A DNA stretch of 64,000 nt, taken from the NCBI RefSeq assembly GCF_014640115.1, contig NZ_BMGI01000003.1:1-64000 (forward strand), in the 5' to 3' direction. Both the position numbers and the translations under genes were made by a program. The notes beneath the pieces were generated by a model. That model had not been told where the DNA came from. It did not search any database and worked only from the letters and a program-made list of their open reading frames with translations. Below, piece after piece: positions 7,917 to 16,612 of the stretch. Each line of letters starts with the position of its first letter. The stretch's first letter is position 1. Source of the stretch: Sinisalibacter lacisalsi. GTDB taxonomy: Bacteria > Pseudomonadota > Alphaproteobacteria > Rhodobacterales > Rhodobacteraceae.

Positions 7917-8029
7917 CCCAAGACGGCCCACTTCTCGAACTTTTATCGACAGGAAAGATACCAGTCACACCGCAACACGAGGAAGCTGCCGTTCCTGGAC
8001 CACTGAAATCAATCACGGATCAGGTATGA
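7913..8029 (+). pseudogene. Out-of-frame copy of recombinase 3' end
   Basis: This stretch repeats the recombinase C-terminal coding sequence (7800-7916). Both copies begin with the same 18 bases (GTGACCCAAGACGGCCCA) and both encode 38 residues before a TGA. I count 21 of 38 residues identical, 17 of the first 20. The copies are offset by 113 bp, so this one is in a different frame from the intact gene, and the recombinase stop codon overlaps its first bases. It is best read as the tail of a diverged second recombinase gene left after recombination or deletion. Confidence 0.8.
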
Positions 8030-8043
8030 CGAGCGGAAACCAA

Positions 8044-9876
8044 TCATCCATCTGGAGACACTATTTCGCCAAATTTGAGTGTCGTGCTTCGGGGTTGAAG
8101 ATGTGCATCTAGTTCCTTGATCGACAGTTTCAGTGGCATCTGACCAGCAATACCACTAAAAACACAAGTCCCTGTGGGAAGCGTCGGAATGGATTCTTCT
8201 GTTAGCTTATCAATATAAGACACCGCACTTGCAATTGACTGCAAATCCTTTTGGTTGATTAGACGATGAATGAAATAATTGTGAGCCTGAGATGTGATCG
8301 TCTGGGAAATGTCATTTGGCCTCTGGCTCGCAATCGTGACGAAAACGCCGAACTTCCTACCTTCCTTGATTATCTCTTCAAAGGTCTCAAGGCGGTAGTC
8401 TTTCCAGCTTTCCGCCTCACGCGCCGACTCACGTGAAAGAATATTATGAGCCTCGTCAATCACAATACTGAGGGACTTTCCCACGTAGTTCTTCTTGTGG
8501 TCCTGATAAACCATCCTCGAAAGCAAAAGAGGTATTGTTTTCTTCATTTCAAGATTCACATCGTGCAAATTTACGACTACGACATTTGAATCGAAAAACT
8601 TGCTTTCTGGGCTGGAATCGAAGACCTTGCGAATGTCTTTTTGTTTGCTCTTTAACTTGTTGATGGCAGGAGCAATGTGTTCATTCTGCGCACGATTTGA
8701 AAGAACGTCGTAAATCATTTGCACATATGTAAAAACAATGAAATCCGAAATGATGTCGCCACTGAGCACAAAGTTGGCAACGTGGTTGTAGACGAACGTG
8801 TTTGGAATCTGTTCTGGATCTGATTTCAGGTAGTTGCCGTTCCAGGTGAATTCAGCAAACTTGTTGTTCCAGTCCAAATCAATTGCAAGTTCTATCGGCA
8901 TCCCTTCAAGATCAACATTGGGCAGGATCTGGCGAAGATAATCGAGTAGCAAATCTGCCCGAACCTTGTCCGACATTTGAAGAATTTGCCTGACCTGGTT
9001 CCGGATAATGTTCCTAGTGTGCTCGAGAGCATCATCGCCTGACAATACTCTTTTCCTGAGTGCCAAGGCTCTTTTCAAAAACGGTTTTTGCGTTTTCTCC
9101 GTAGCATCAGAAATGATCGAGAGCATCTCGATATCCAAAAGCCCATCGTCTGACAGCGGAATCTTGTCGCCACCGTCCACCCTGGTCGAGAGATCGTAGA
9201 CCGATTTCTCTTGAGTTAGGCAATCGTTACCCGAGTATTCACCATTGAAGTCAAACACAAGGATCCGGCAATTCGCATCGAAGGCATCTTTATTGCGGGT
9301 TCTCATCTCGGAAATGAAGCTCTGGTAGAGTATCGCCAAGGTGTTTGACTTGCCGCTTCCCGTATTCCCAAAAATCGCGATGTGGCTGTTCATCAAACCA
9401 TCCACGGGCAACGCGATATCATAGCCTTCGTAGTCCGAACTAGCTACGTGAAGCGCAATCCCGTTCCGCGACACGAGATTATGAACCTGATATACCTTTT
9501 CCCTGGTTAGGAGGTATGCCTCGTTGCCTACCAGCGGGAGCTCCTTAGTGCCTCCAGAGAACTCGCCGCGACGATCTAGAAAGCCCACCAAAGACACTGA
9601 CAGAACTCTTCGGCTGAGTTTTGTTTCTTTTAACTCATTTTTCCCATTTTCATCGGGTTGAGCATTTTCTCCATCAACTTTTCCAATTAAGCTTAGGTAT
9701 CCCTTTCTTATGTCAACATAACTCCCGACAGCAATGTTCCGAACCAGGTCCCCATCAAAGAAAAGCTCTGACAAGTTCTTATCTTTGTCGACAGCAATCG
9801 AAATTCGCCGACCTGTGACCGCAGACACTTCTCCAATTCGAAGCACAGCTTCTTTTTGTAATCTCTCATCACTCAT
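8044..9876 (-). CDS. herA: HerA-like ATPase of SIR2-HerA defence system
   Basis: A 610-residue HerA/DUF87 ATPase. An N-terminal beta-barrel of about 150 residues precedes Walker A (GNTGSGKSNT, near residue 172). Walker B is SIVIDEAHNIL and a sensor-like segment is TIASQRPNDIS. In described SIR2-HerA systems a HerA hexamer assembles with SIR2 subunits, and the complex depletes NAD or degrades DNA on phage infection. Its start overlaps the SIR2 gene end by 8 bp, so both are made from one message. Base composition is much more AT-rich than the surrounding genome. That it blocks phage here is inferred from the family. Confidence 0.92.
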   Translation of the reverse strand: MSDERLQKEAVLRIGEVSAVTGRRISIAVDKDKNLSELFFDGDLVRNIAVGSYVDIRKGYLSLIGKVDGENAQPDENGKNELKETKLSRRVLSVSLVGFLDRRGEFSGGTKELPLVGNEAYLLTREKVYQVHNLVSRNGIALHVASSDYEGYDIALPVDGLMNSHIAIFGNTGSGKSNTLAILYQSFISEMRTRNKDAFDANCRILVFDFNGEYSGNDCLTQEKSVYDLSTRVDGGDKIPLSDDGLLDIEMLSIISDATEKTQKPFLKRALALRKRVLSGDDALEHTRNIIRNQVRQILQMSDKVRADLLLDYLRQILPNVDLEGMPIELAIDLDWNNKFAEFTWNGNYLKSDPEQIPNTFVYNHVANFVLSGDIISDFIVFTYVQMIYDVLSNRAQNEHIAPAINKLKSKQKDIRKVFDSSPESKFFDSNVVVVNLHDVNLEMKKTIPLLLSRMVYQDHKKNYVGKSLSIVIDEAHNILSRESAREAESWKDYRLETFEEIIKEGRKFGVFVTIASQRPNDISQTITSQAHNYFIHRLINQKDLQSIASAVSYIDKLTEESIPTLPTGTCVFSGIAGQMPLKLSIKELDAHLQPRSTTLKFGEIVSPDG

Positions 9877-10918
9877 AGCTCTGACGCTTTAAAGGTGCTA
9901 TCCCCTGGAAAAGTGAGTTCATTTCTGGAAAATCGATATTTGCGCCCTTAGCAGGCGAAATAACAAGAACATTTCTTTGCTGTTTGAATTTTTCAGCAAA
10001 CGAAACTGCGGCTTCTTCACTGTAGGAAAAAATAATTAGCTTCGCCGTCGGATTTCGTAGAGCTCTTCTCGTAACATCTAGTATGTGCTCATCTGCAAAT
10101 GAAAACCCAAAAGTGAAGAGTAGCGCGTTCTCTTTGTCTAGAGAATTCGAGTATAGCCTAAGGAGGTCGAAGTACACGCGATCCAATACGGTCGATTCGA
10201 ATTTCCGAACATTTGGCAAGATGATCGCACGTTGCGTGAGAGCGGTTCTTACCTTTTCCGGATCATCCCGCTCCTCATCGGACAACGCTTTGTGCTCACG
10301 TAAAGAGTATCGGATATATTCGCCTTCTCCACGGGCCCAAGATAGTGAGCCGTGAATCTTGATCAGGTTAATGCTGGGGACTTCGGCTTGCCGATCGTAC
10401 ACATTTCCCGAGCGAAATGTTCGATCAAAATACTTCTCCGGTGAAAATGGGAAACCATCTATTGCCGCAGAAGTTCGATCGAAACCGTCATTGAGCACTA
10501 CGGTCGGCAAATCGCTTGCTGCTTGCTCGAAGAAAAAGTCGTAGTTGGTTGTAAAGATGTTCGCTTGCCTCGGTAGCAATAGGTTTTTTCTTTCAAACAC
10601 AAGTTGATCTACTGCCTCAAGAAAAGTGGTGTAATTGGTCAACACGTCTTCGATGGCGCCACCCGTGATATTGGCAACAACATCATTGTTTACATCCTCA
10701 AGCTCCTCGAGGAATTCGAGTGCTTTTTTGTCCGCTTGCGCATCTTCTCCCTTTGCAAGCAGATCGTTGATTTCCTTCTCGATATTTTTGGCCACATTGA
10801 TGGCTGGCATAGACGCGCCAGAACCAAAGAGAAAATTCAAGTTCCCAGACTGCACATGTGCTTCAAGAAGCTTGACGATTTCTGACTTTTCTTCTGTGAG
10901 TATGATGGTTTGCGCCAT
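9869..10918 (-). CDS. SIR2-domain effector of SIR2-HerA defence system
   Basis: A 349-residue protein with SIR2-like motifs in order: FLFGSGASMP (nucleotide-binding glycine turn, about residue 25), IFTTNYDFFFEQA (about 130), LIKIHGSLSW (His of the catalytic centre, about 190) and LLFTFGFSFADEHIL (about 270). Defence SIR2 proteins of this class hydrolyse NAD+ when triggered. The start at 10918 gives the normal family N-terminus; an upstream in-frame ATG at 11044 would add about 42 residues of unlikely, GC-rich sequence. It is the first gene of the two-gene operon with HerA. Confidence 0.9.
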   Translation of the reverse strand: MAQTIILTEEKSEIVKLLEAHVQSGNLNFLFGSGASMPAINVAKNIEKEINDLLAKGEDAQADKKALEFLEELEDVNNDVVANITGGAIEDVLTNYTTFLEAVDQLVFERKNLLLPRQANIFTTNYDFFFEQAASDLPTVVLNDGFDRTSAAIDGFPFSPEKYFDRTFRSGNVYDRQAEVPSINLIKIHGSLSWARGEGEYIRYSLREHKALSDEERDDPEKVRTALTQRAIILPNVRKFESTVLDRVYFDLLRLYSNSLDKENALLFTFGFSFADEHILDVTRRALRNPTAKLIIFSYSEEAAVSFAEKFKQQRNVLVISPAKGANIDFPEMNSLFQGIAPLKRQSYE

Positions 10919-11044
10919 ATGAATCCTGCCTTTTCCCCATACTACCACGAGGAGAAATTTCCGGAAGGTGTATCGGAAGGAGGTTGTCACGTGGGGGATC
11001 TTTTGCCCGTATCCGACCGCACGTGCGTTCCGACCCCAGGCCAA

Positions 11045-12187
11045 TCACCCAAGCAAGAATTTGGACCAGTCGTCTATCAATTGTCTTCGTTTTTCAAGGA
11101 GGTCGGATCGCTGGTACGCTCGCTCGACGTCGGTGCCAATCTGATGCCCCAACGCGCTCTCTTTGACCTCAAACGGCGTGTCAGTGGTCTCTTCGACCCA
11201 AGTGCGGAACGTCGCCCGGAAACCATGTGGTCGTGCTTGGTAGCCTTCGCGCTTCATGAACCCGCTCATGGTCGCATCGGAGATCGGGTTTCCTCTGGTC
11301 GATGGGAACAGAAGGTTTTGCCCTTTGACAACTCTCGCCTGATCCACGATCGACATTGCTTCATTAGAAAGTGGGATGCGGTGTTCCTTGCCCGTCTTCG
11401 TTCTCTCGGGCGCGATCATCCAAACGCCGTTGGAAATCTCATCGAAGGTGGCAAAGCGAACCTCGCTCGTACGGGCGACCGTTAGGATTAGGAACCTAAG
11501 CGCCAAAGCCGATACGAACGGCTTCTCGCAAAGCCATTTGTAGAATGCTGGGGCCTCTTGATAAGGCAATGACGGGATGTGTTTCACTTCGTGCCGCCGC
11601 TTCCCAAGCAAGGCCTGTGCCTTCATTACCGCTTGAAGGTCGACATCCAGCCCGAGCGCCGCCGCGTGCTTCAACGTCAGGTTCATGCGGTTCATGGCTT
11701 TCCGGGCGGTGTCCGGCTTCTCGTGCCAGATGGGCTCCATGATGCGCTTCAACTCGTGTTGGTCGACATCTTCAATCGCCAGGTTGCCGATCTTGGGCAA
11801 CACGTGCACTGCAAGAGGCGACATCCAGCGTCCGGCGTTGCCGTCGCCTTTGAGCTCGGCCTGCCGAGCTTCAAAACACCCCTGCACTGCATCAGCTACC
11901 GTCAAGCGACTTGACCGCGATCTTTGAGTGCGGCGGTCTTGGATCGGGTCGGCCCCCTGCCGGAGCTTCTTGCGTGCTTCACTGGCGCTTTCACGAGCCT
12001 CAGCGATCGACACATCCGGCCACGGGCCGAGCCCCATTTCGCGGCGCTTGCCATCGACGACGATTCGAAGGATCCACTTGCCGGCATCTTTGCGTGACTT
12101 CACTAGCCACAAGCCTCGACCATCGGCATACTTTCCCTTGCCGAGGTTCTTTGCCTTGATCTGCGTTAGCGCGTTGGAGACCGTCAA
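11045..12187 (-). CDS. int: P4-type tyrosine integrase of the island
   Basis: A 380-residue integrase of the P4 group. The N-terminal arm-binding domain (DUF4102: KYADGRGLWL, MGLGPWPDVSIAEAR) is followed by a SAM-like core-binding domain and the catalytic domain. The catalytic residues can be seen in TVARTSEVRF (Arg), RPHGFRATFR (His and Arg), ALGHQ (His) and ERAYQRSDL (Tyr nucleophile). It starts with a TTG, and the frame is open further upstream, so the true start is uncertain. It lies 137 bp from the 3' end of tRNA-Phe, the usual attachment target, and is transcribed into the island. Confidence 0.93.
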   Translation of the reverse strand: MTVSNALTQIKAKNLGKGKYADGRGLWLVKSRKDAGKWILRIVVDGKRREMGLGPWPDVSIAEARESASEARKKLRQGADPIQDRRTQRSRSSRLTVADAVQGCFEARQAELKGDGNAGRWMSPLAVHVLPKIGNLAIEDVDQHELKRIMEPIWHEKPDTARKAMNRMNLTLKHAAALGLDVDLQAVMKAQALLGKRRHEVKHIPSLPYQEAPAFYKWLCEKPFVSALALRFLILTVARTSEVRFATFDEISNGVWMIAPERTKTGKEHRIPLSNEAMSIVDQARVVKGQNLLFPSTRGNPISDATMSGFMKREGYQARPHGFRATFRTWVEETTDTPFEVKESALGHQIGTDVERAYQRSDLLEKRRQLIDDWSKFLLG

Positions 12188-12324
12188 CTCAGCCCACCTT
12201 TTAGCCCACCCTGGTACGTGTGAAGCTATGTACCACGATGTTCAATGCTGAGGCAAAGGGGATATTTTTATCATTATTTATCAGTCCATTGCGGACATAT
12301 ATGTTCAGCCATGTTCTGGGTGAG

Positions 12325-12399
12325 TGGTGCCCGGGGGCGGAATCGAACCACCGACACGAGGATTTTCAATCCACTGCTCTACCCCTGAGCTACCCGGGC
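12325..12399 (-). tRNA. tRNA-Phe (GAA), island attachment site
   Basis: A complete 75-nt cloverleaf including CCA. The acceptor arms are GCCCGGG and CCCGGGC, and the anticodon loop contains TTGAAAA, giving GAA. The T-loop GGTTCGATTCC is intact. Its 3' end points to the island and its integrase, as expected for a P4-type insertion. I could not find the matching direct repeat elsewhere in the window, so the other end of the island lies to the left. Confidence 0.97.
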
Positions 12400-12477
12400 A
12401 CGGGTGAACGATCTTCGTTCGGGTCGCGGTTTTCTAGTCACGCGGCGGGCTGGTGTCCAGAGGGAATCTGGGAAATC

Positions 12478-12660
12478 TCAGTCCTGCCGCGGACCGGGCT
12501 TTTCGACCTCTTCTCCGGCCTCGTCGGGCGTGGCGGGGATATCGGTCGGCACCGCGTAACCGCCCCGCAGCCATCGGCCGAGGTCGACATCGGCACACCG
12601 TCGCGAACAGAAGGGACGATATCTCTCGCTGGTCTCGTTGCGGCAGATCGGGCAGGGCAT
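12478..12660 (-). CDS. yacG: DNA gyrase inhibitor YacG
   Basis: A 60-residue zinc protein of the YacG family, which binds GyrB and inhibits gyrase. The four zinc ligands are visible as CPIC near the N-terminus and FCSRRCADVDLGRWL, the family signature. The acidic, Pro-rich tail is unremarkable. It lies about 110 bp downstream of truA on the same strand and next to tRNA-Phe, a common core order in Rhodobacteraceae. Confidence 0.93.
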   Translation of the reverse strand: MPCPICRNETSERYRPFCSRRCADVDLGRWLRGGYAVPTDIPATPDEAGEEVEKPGPRQD

Positions 12661-12771
12661 CTGCTTACCTCATCTCGTCGTTGCACTTCTCCTGTTGCCT
12701 GTCCGAAGCAATGCCTGACAGGAAATGCCGCGGCAAGGGCGGGTGTCGTGAGCCGCGGCGCGCCCCCTGGA

Positions 12772-13542
12772 TCAGGCGAACGGGTCGGTGGGGTAGCCGA
12801 CGCGCTCGAGATAAAGTCCGCCCGGCGGGGAGACCGGGCCGCAGGCGGCGCGGTCGCGCGCCTCGAGCGCGGCGCTCACGTCGTCGGGCGACCATGCCCC
12901 GGCTCCGACCCGTTCCAGCGTGCCGACGAAGCTGCGCACCTGGTTGTGCAGGAAGCTGCGGGCGCGGACGTGGAAGCGGTATTCCGTGCCGCCGCCGGGG
13001 TAGGGCAGGGCCTCCACGTCGAGCGCATCGAGCGTCTTGACCGGGCTCTCGGCCTGGCATTGAAGCGAGCGGAAGGTGGTAAAATCGTGCCGCCCGATCA
13101 GGCGCGCGGCGCCGGCCTGCATCGCGGCGAGGTCGAGCGCGTGGCCCACCCGCCAGGCCTGGCCGCGGTCATGCACCAGCGGTGCGCGGCGGCTTACCAG
13201 CCGGAACAGGTAGCGCCGCTCCCGCGCCGAGAACCGGGCATGGAAGTCATCGGCCACCGGCGCGCAGGCCACCACGGCCACCGGCGCGGGTTTGAGGTGG
13301 TAGTTCAGCGCCTCCATCAGCCGGAACGGTGCCCAGTCCTTGCCCATGTCGCAATGCGCCACCTGGCCGAGCGCGTGCACGCCCGCATCGGTGCGCCCGG
13401 CGGCGGCGATCGCGGGCAGATCGCGCTCCAGCCGGGCCAGCGCAGCCTCGATCGCGCCCTGAACCGAGGGCTGGTCCTTCTGCCGCTGCCACCCGGCGAA
13501 CGGCCCGCCGTCATATTCGATTTTCAGCGCATAGCGTGGCAT
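12772..13542 (-). CDS. truA: tRNA pseudouridine(38-40) synthase TruA
   Basis: A 256-residue enzyme that converts U38-U40 of tRNA anticodon stems to pseudouridine. It begins [20 protein letters not shown], the family N-terminus. The catalytic Asp is in [14 protein letters not shown] near residue 52, and the [15 protein letters not shown] region is also typical. The start at 13542 is chosen by family length; in-frame codons run to 13578. Confidence 0.95.
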   Translation of the reverse strand: MPRYALKIEYDGGPFAGWQRQKDQPSVQGAIEAALARLERDLPAIAAAGRTDAGVHALGQVAHCDMGKDWAPFRLMEALNYHLKPAPVAVVACAPVADDFHARFSARERRYLFRLVSRRAPLVHDRGQAWRVGHALDLAAMQAGAARLIGRHDFTTFRSLQCQAESPVKTLDALDVEALPYPGGGTEYRFHVRARSFLHNQVRSFVGTLERVGAGAWSPDDVSAALEARDRAACGPVSPPGGLYLERVGYPTDPFA

Positions 13543-13592
13543 GTCCGCCGGGATAGCCCGCCCCAACTCCCCCAGCAAGTCTCCCCTTCATC

Positions 13593-13640
13593 CTGGCCCA
13601 AATACCTCACGGGGGTCCGGGGGTGTGAAACCCCCGGGCT
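13593..13640. repeat. Dispersed intergenic repeat with GAGGTATTTG core
   Basis: CAAATACCTC at 13600-13609 (GAGGTATTTG on the other strand) is followed by a hairpin at 13617-13637 with arms CCGGGGGT and ACCCCCGG. The same decamer beside a GC-rich hairpin occurs at 33878-33940, so this is a repeat family between genes. Confidence 0.7.
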
Positions 13641-13701
13641 CGCCCGCTGGCGCAGAGCGCGGCGAAGGGTTATCTAGGGCAAAACGCGAGGAGGTTTCCG
13701 A

Positions 13702-15120
13702 TTGGGGCTTGGTGATATCGCCGACGGAATCGTGCGCCGGGCAGAGGCGCTGGGCGATGGTGTGCACGAGGCGCTGTTCGAGCCGGTCGTGCGCCTTGGC
13801 GTGACCGGCCTCAGCCGCGCGGGCAAGACCGTGTTCATCACTTCGCTGGTGGCCAACCTGCTCGACCGGGGGCGGATGGCGCAGTTCATGCCGCAGGCCG
13901 AGGGGCGCATTCTCACCGCCTTCCTGCAGCCCCAACCCGACGATACCGTTCCGCGCTTCGACTACGAGGCGCACCTGGCGGCGATGACCGGCCCCGAGCC
14001 GCGCTGGCCCGAGAGCACCCGGGCGGTGAGCGAGCTGCGGCTCAGCCTGCGGGTGCGGCCGGGCGGGCTGCTTTCGGGGCTCAGGAGCCCGCGCACGGTG
14101 CACCTCGACATCGTCGACTATCCCGGCGAATGGCTGCTCGATCTCGAACTGCTCGATCGCGACTATGCCACCTGGTCACGCGAGACGCTGGCGCGGATCA
14201 CCTCGCGCGACATGGCGGCGGAGTTTCTCGCCGCCGCCGACCGGGCCGAGGCTGCCGCCGGGTTCGACGAGGCCGTGGCCAAGGAACTCGCCGCCGCCTT
14301 CACGGGCTACCTCCGCGCCGCCCGCGAGGCGGGGTTCTCCGATTGCACGCCGGGCCGGTTCCTGCTGCCGGGCGAGATGGAGGGCAGCCCGGCGCTGACC
14401 TTCGCGCCGCTGCCCGGGCCCGATGGCACGCCGCCGCGCAAGAGCCTCTGGCGCGAGATGGAACGGCGGTTCGAGGCCTACAAGGCGCGGGTGGTCAAAC
14501 CCTTCTTCCGCGATCACTTCGCCCGGATCGACCGTCAGGTGGTCCTGATCGACGTGCTCGGCGCGATCAACGCCGGGCCGGCCGCGCTGGAAGACCTGCG
14601 CCGCGCCATGGCCGATACGCTCGCCGCCTTCCGCCCGGGGCGCAACGCCTTCCTGAGCCGGCTCCTGCTCGGCCGGCGGGTGGAGAAGATCCTGTTCGCC
14701 GCCACCAAGGCCGATCACCTGCACCATTCCCAGCACCCCCGGCTCACCGCGATCACCGAGGCGCTGATGCGCGAGGCGCGTGACCGGGCCGCCTTCGCCG
14801 GGGCCGAGACGGCGGCGATGTCGATCGCCGCGCTGCGCGCGACCACCGAGGAAAGCCGCGAGCACGAGGGCCGCAAGCTCGATCTCGTGCGCGGCACCCT
14901 GCTCGACACCGGCGCCTCGGCCGCGTTCTACCCCGGGCGGCTGCCCGATGATCCGATGCGGCTGATCGCGCCCGCCCGCGAGGGCGCCGAGCGTTGGCTC
15001 GACGCCGATTACCGGGTGATGCGCTTCGCGCCCTCGGGTGCGGAAGGGCGTCCCGGCGAGGGCCCGCCGCATATCCGGCTCGACCGGGCGGCGGATTTCC
15101 TGATCGGGGACCGGCTGTGA
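13702..15120 (+). CDS. ycjX: YcjX-family P-loop ATPase
   Basis: A 472-residue protein of the YcjX/DUF463 family, predicted GTP/ATPases linked to stress responses. The P-loop is LGVTGLSRAGKTVF near residue 33-46, and HLDIVDYPGEWLLDL is the family signature. It starts at a TTG with GAGGAGGT about seven bases upstream. Its end overlaps the GNAT gene by 4 bp, and ycjF follows that, so the three form one operon. Confidence 0.9.
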   Translation: MGLGDIADGIVRRAEALGDGVHEALFEPVVRLGVTGLSRAGKTVFITSLVANLLDRGRMAQFMPQAEGRILTAFLQPQPDDTVPRFDYEAHLAAMTGPEPRWPESTRAVSELRLSLRVRPGGLLSGLRSPRTVHLDIVDYPGEWLLDLELLDRDYATWSRETLARITSRDMAAEFLAAADRAEAAAGFDEAVAKELAAAFTGYLRAAREAGFSDCTPGRFLLPGEMEGSPALTFAPLPGPDGTPPRKSLWREMERRFEAYKARVVKPFFRDHFARIDRQVVLIDVLGAINAGPAALEDLRRAMADTLAAFRPGRNAFLSRLLLGRRVEKILFAATKADHLHHSQHPRLTAITEALMREARDRAAFAGAETAAMSIAALRATTEESREHEGRKLDLVRGTLLDTGASAAFYPGRLPDDPMRLIAPAREGAERWLDADYRVMRFAPSGAEGRPGEGPPHIRLDRAADFLIGDRL

Positions 15121-15593
15121 ACTTCTTCTCCGCAAAACTGCGGCCCGGCTCGCGGGCGATCGTCGAACCGGCCCGGCCCACCGATGCCGAGGCGATCGGG
15201 CTGATCCTGTCGGACTGGATCGACGAAACCCCGTGGATGCCGCGCATTCACAAGCGCGAGGACGAACAGGCCTTCGCCCGCGATCTGGTGGCGCGCGGCT
15301 GGGTCATCGTGGCGCGCCGCTGCGGCCGGGTTGCGGGCTTTCTCGCGCGCGATGGGGATGACATTCTCGCGCTCTACGTCGCCGCCCATGCGCGCGGGCA
15401 GGGTATTGGCAAGGCCCTCGTGGCGCGGGCACAGAAGACCACGCCGCACCTCAGCCTCTGGACCTTCCAGTTCAACGATCCGGCGCGCGCCTTCTACGAG
15501 GCGCAAGGTTTCCGCGAGGTCGAGCGCACCGGCGGGGCGGGCAATGACGAGAAACTGCCCGATATCCGCTATGTCTGGGAGAGGCCGCGATGA
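15117..15593 (+). CDS. GNAT-family N-acetyltransferase
   Basis: A 158-residue acetyltransferase. The acetyl-CoA loop is visible as LYVAAHARGQGIGKALV near residue 90-105, and the C-terminal FYEAQGFREVER motif is typical. It starts with GTG, overlapping the ycjX stop (GTGA), and its own stop overlaps the ycjF start (ATGA). Substrate unknown. It is embedded between ycjX and ycjF, which are usually neighbours. Confidence 0.88.
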   Translation: MNFFSAKLRPGSRAIVEPARPTDAEAIGLILSDWIDETPWMPRIHKREDEQAFARDLVARGWVIVARRCGRVAGFLARDGDDILALYVAAHARGQGIGKALVARAQKTTPHLSLWTFQFNDPARAFYEAQGFREVERTGGAGNDEKLPDIRYVWERPR

Positions 15594-16609
15594 CAAACCG
15601 GAAAGACGGCCCCGTGCTGATCGAGATCGACACGCCCACTGGCGAAACCCCCGCCACCGCGCCGCCGGTGCCCGAGCCGGATCCGGGGCTGCCCGAGCCT
15701 GCGGCGATGCAGATCGCCGCCCGCCTCGCGGCACGAAAGCCCTCGCGGCTGGCGCGCTGGTTCTGGGCGCTGGCTGTGGCGCTGGTGGGTTTCGTCGCCT
15801 CGGTCGCGGCGTGGGATTTCGCCACCGGGCTTCTGGCGCGCAACCCGGCGCTGGGGCTTGCGGCCTCGGTCTTGCTCGCGGCCTTCCTCGTGGTGCTCGT
15901 GGTGATCGCGCTGCGCGAAATGGCCGCTTTTGCGCGGCTCAGGCGCGTCGATGCGCTGCACGAGGCGGCCGAGGCCGCCACCGCGCGCGACGATCTCGAA
16001 GCCGCGCGCGCCGTGCTGCGCGATCTCAAACGCCTCTACGCCGGACGCGAGGACCTGCGCTGGGGGCTTGCCCGCCTCGACGAGCGCGAAGCGGATATCT
16101 TCGATGCCGACGGGCTCATCGCGCTCGCCGAAGCCGAGTTGCTGACCGTGCTCGACGCCACCGCGCGGCGCGAGGTCGAGACCGCCGCGCGGCAGGTGGC
16201 GGCCGTCACCGCGCTTGTGCCGCTGGCGCTGGCCGACCTGATCACCGCGCTCACCGCCAACCTCAGGATGATCCGCCGCATTGCCGAAATCTACGGCGGG
16301 CGGGCCGGCACGCTTGGGGCCTGGCGGCTGACCCGCGCGGTGCTGACCCATCTCGTCGCGACCGGGGCGGTGGCGGTGGGGGACGACATGATCGGCTCGG
16401 TCGCCGGCGGCTCGGTGCTCTCGAAGCTCTCGCGCCGCTTCGGCGAGGGGGTGATCAACGGCGCGCTCACCGCCCGTGTCGGGGTCGCGGCGATGGAAGT
16501 CTGCCGCCCGCTGCCCTTTGCCGCGCTCAAGCGCCCCTCGGTCACCTCGATCGTCCAGCGGGCGCTGACCGGGCTGTTTGACAGGTCGGCGGCAAGGCCG
16601 GAATCCTGA
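15590..16609 (+). CDS. ycjF: YcjF / TIGR01620-family membrane protein
   Basis: A 339-residue protein with an acidic, Pro-rich N-terminus, two membrane segments at about residues 58-80 and 88-108, and a C-terminal DUF697 domain (LTANLRMIRRIAEIYGGRAG, GDDMIGSVAGGSVLSKLSRR). It is the usual partner of YcjX. Role in membrane or envelope stress is suggested by the family but not established. Confidence 0.88.
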   Translation: MTNRKDGPVLIEIDTPTGETPATAPPVPEPDPGLPEPAAMQIAARLAARKPSRLARWFWALAVALVGFVASVAAWDFATGLLARNPALGLAASVLLAAFLVVLVVIALREMAAFARLRRVDALHEAAEAATARDDLEAARAVLRDLKRLYAGREDLRWGLARLDEREADIFDADGLIALAEAELLTVLDATARREVETAARQVAAVTALVPLALADLITALTANLRMIRRIAEIYGGRAGTLGAWRLTRAVLTHLVATGAVAVGDDMIGSVAGGSVLSKLSRRFGEGVINGALTARVGVAAMEVCRPLPFAALKRPSVTSIVQRALTGLFDRSAARPES

Positions 16610-16612
16610 GCC

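Noticed and set aside
1-12300. Second attachment-site copy of the tRNA-Phe end
   Set aside because: I looked for the acceptor/T-arm sequence and did not find it; the site is probably left of the window.
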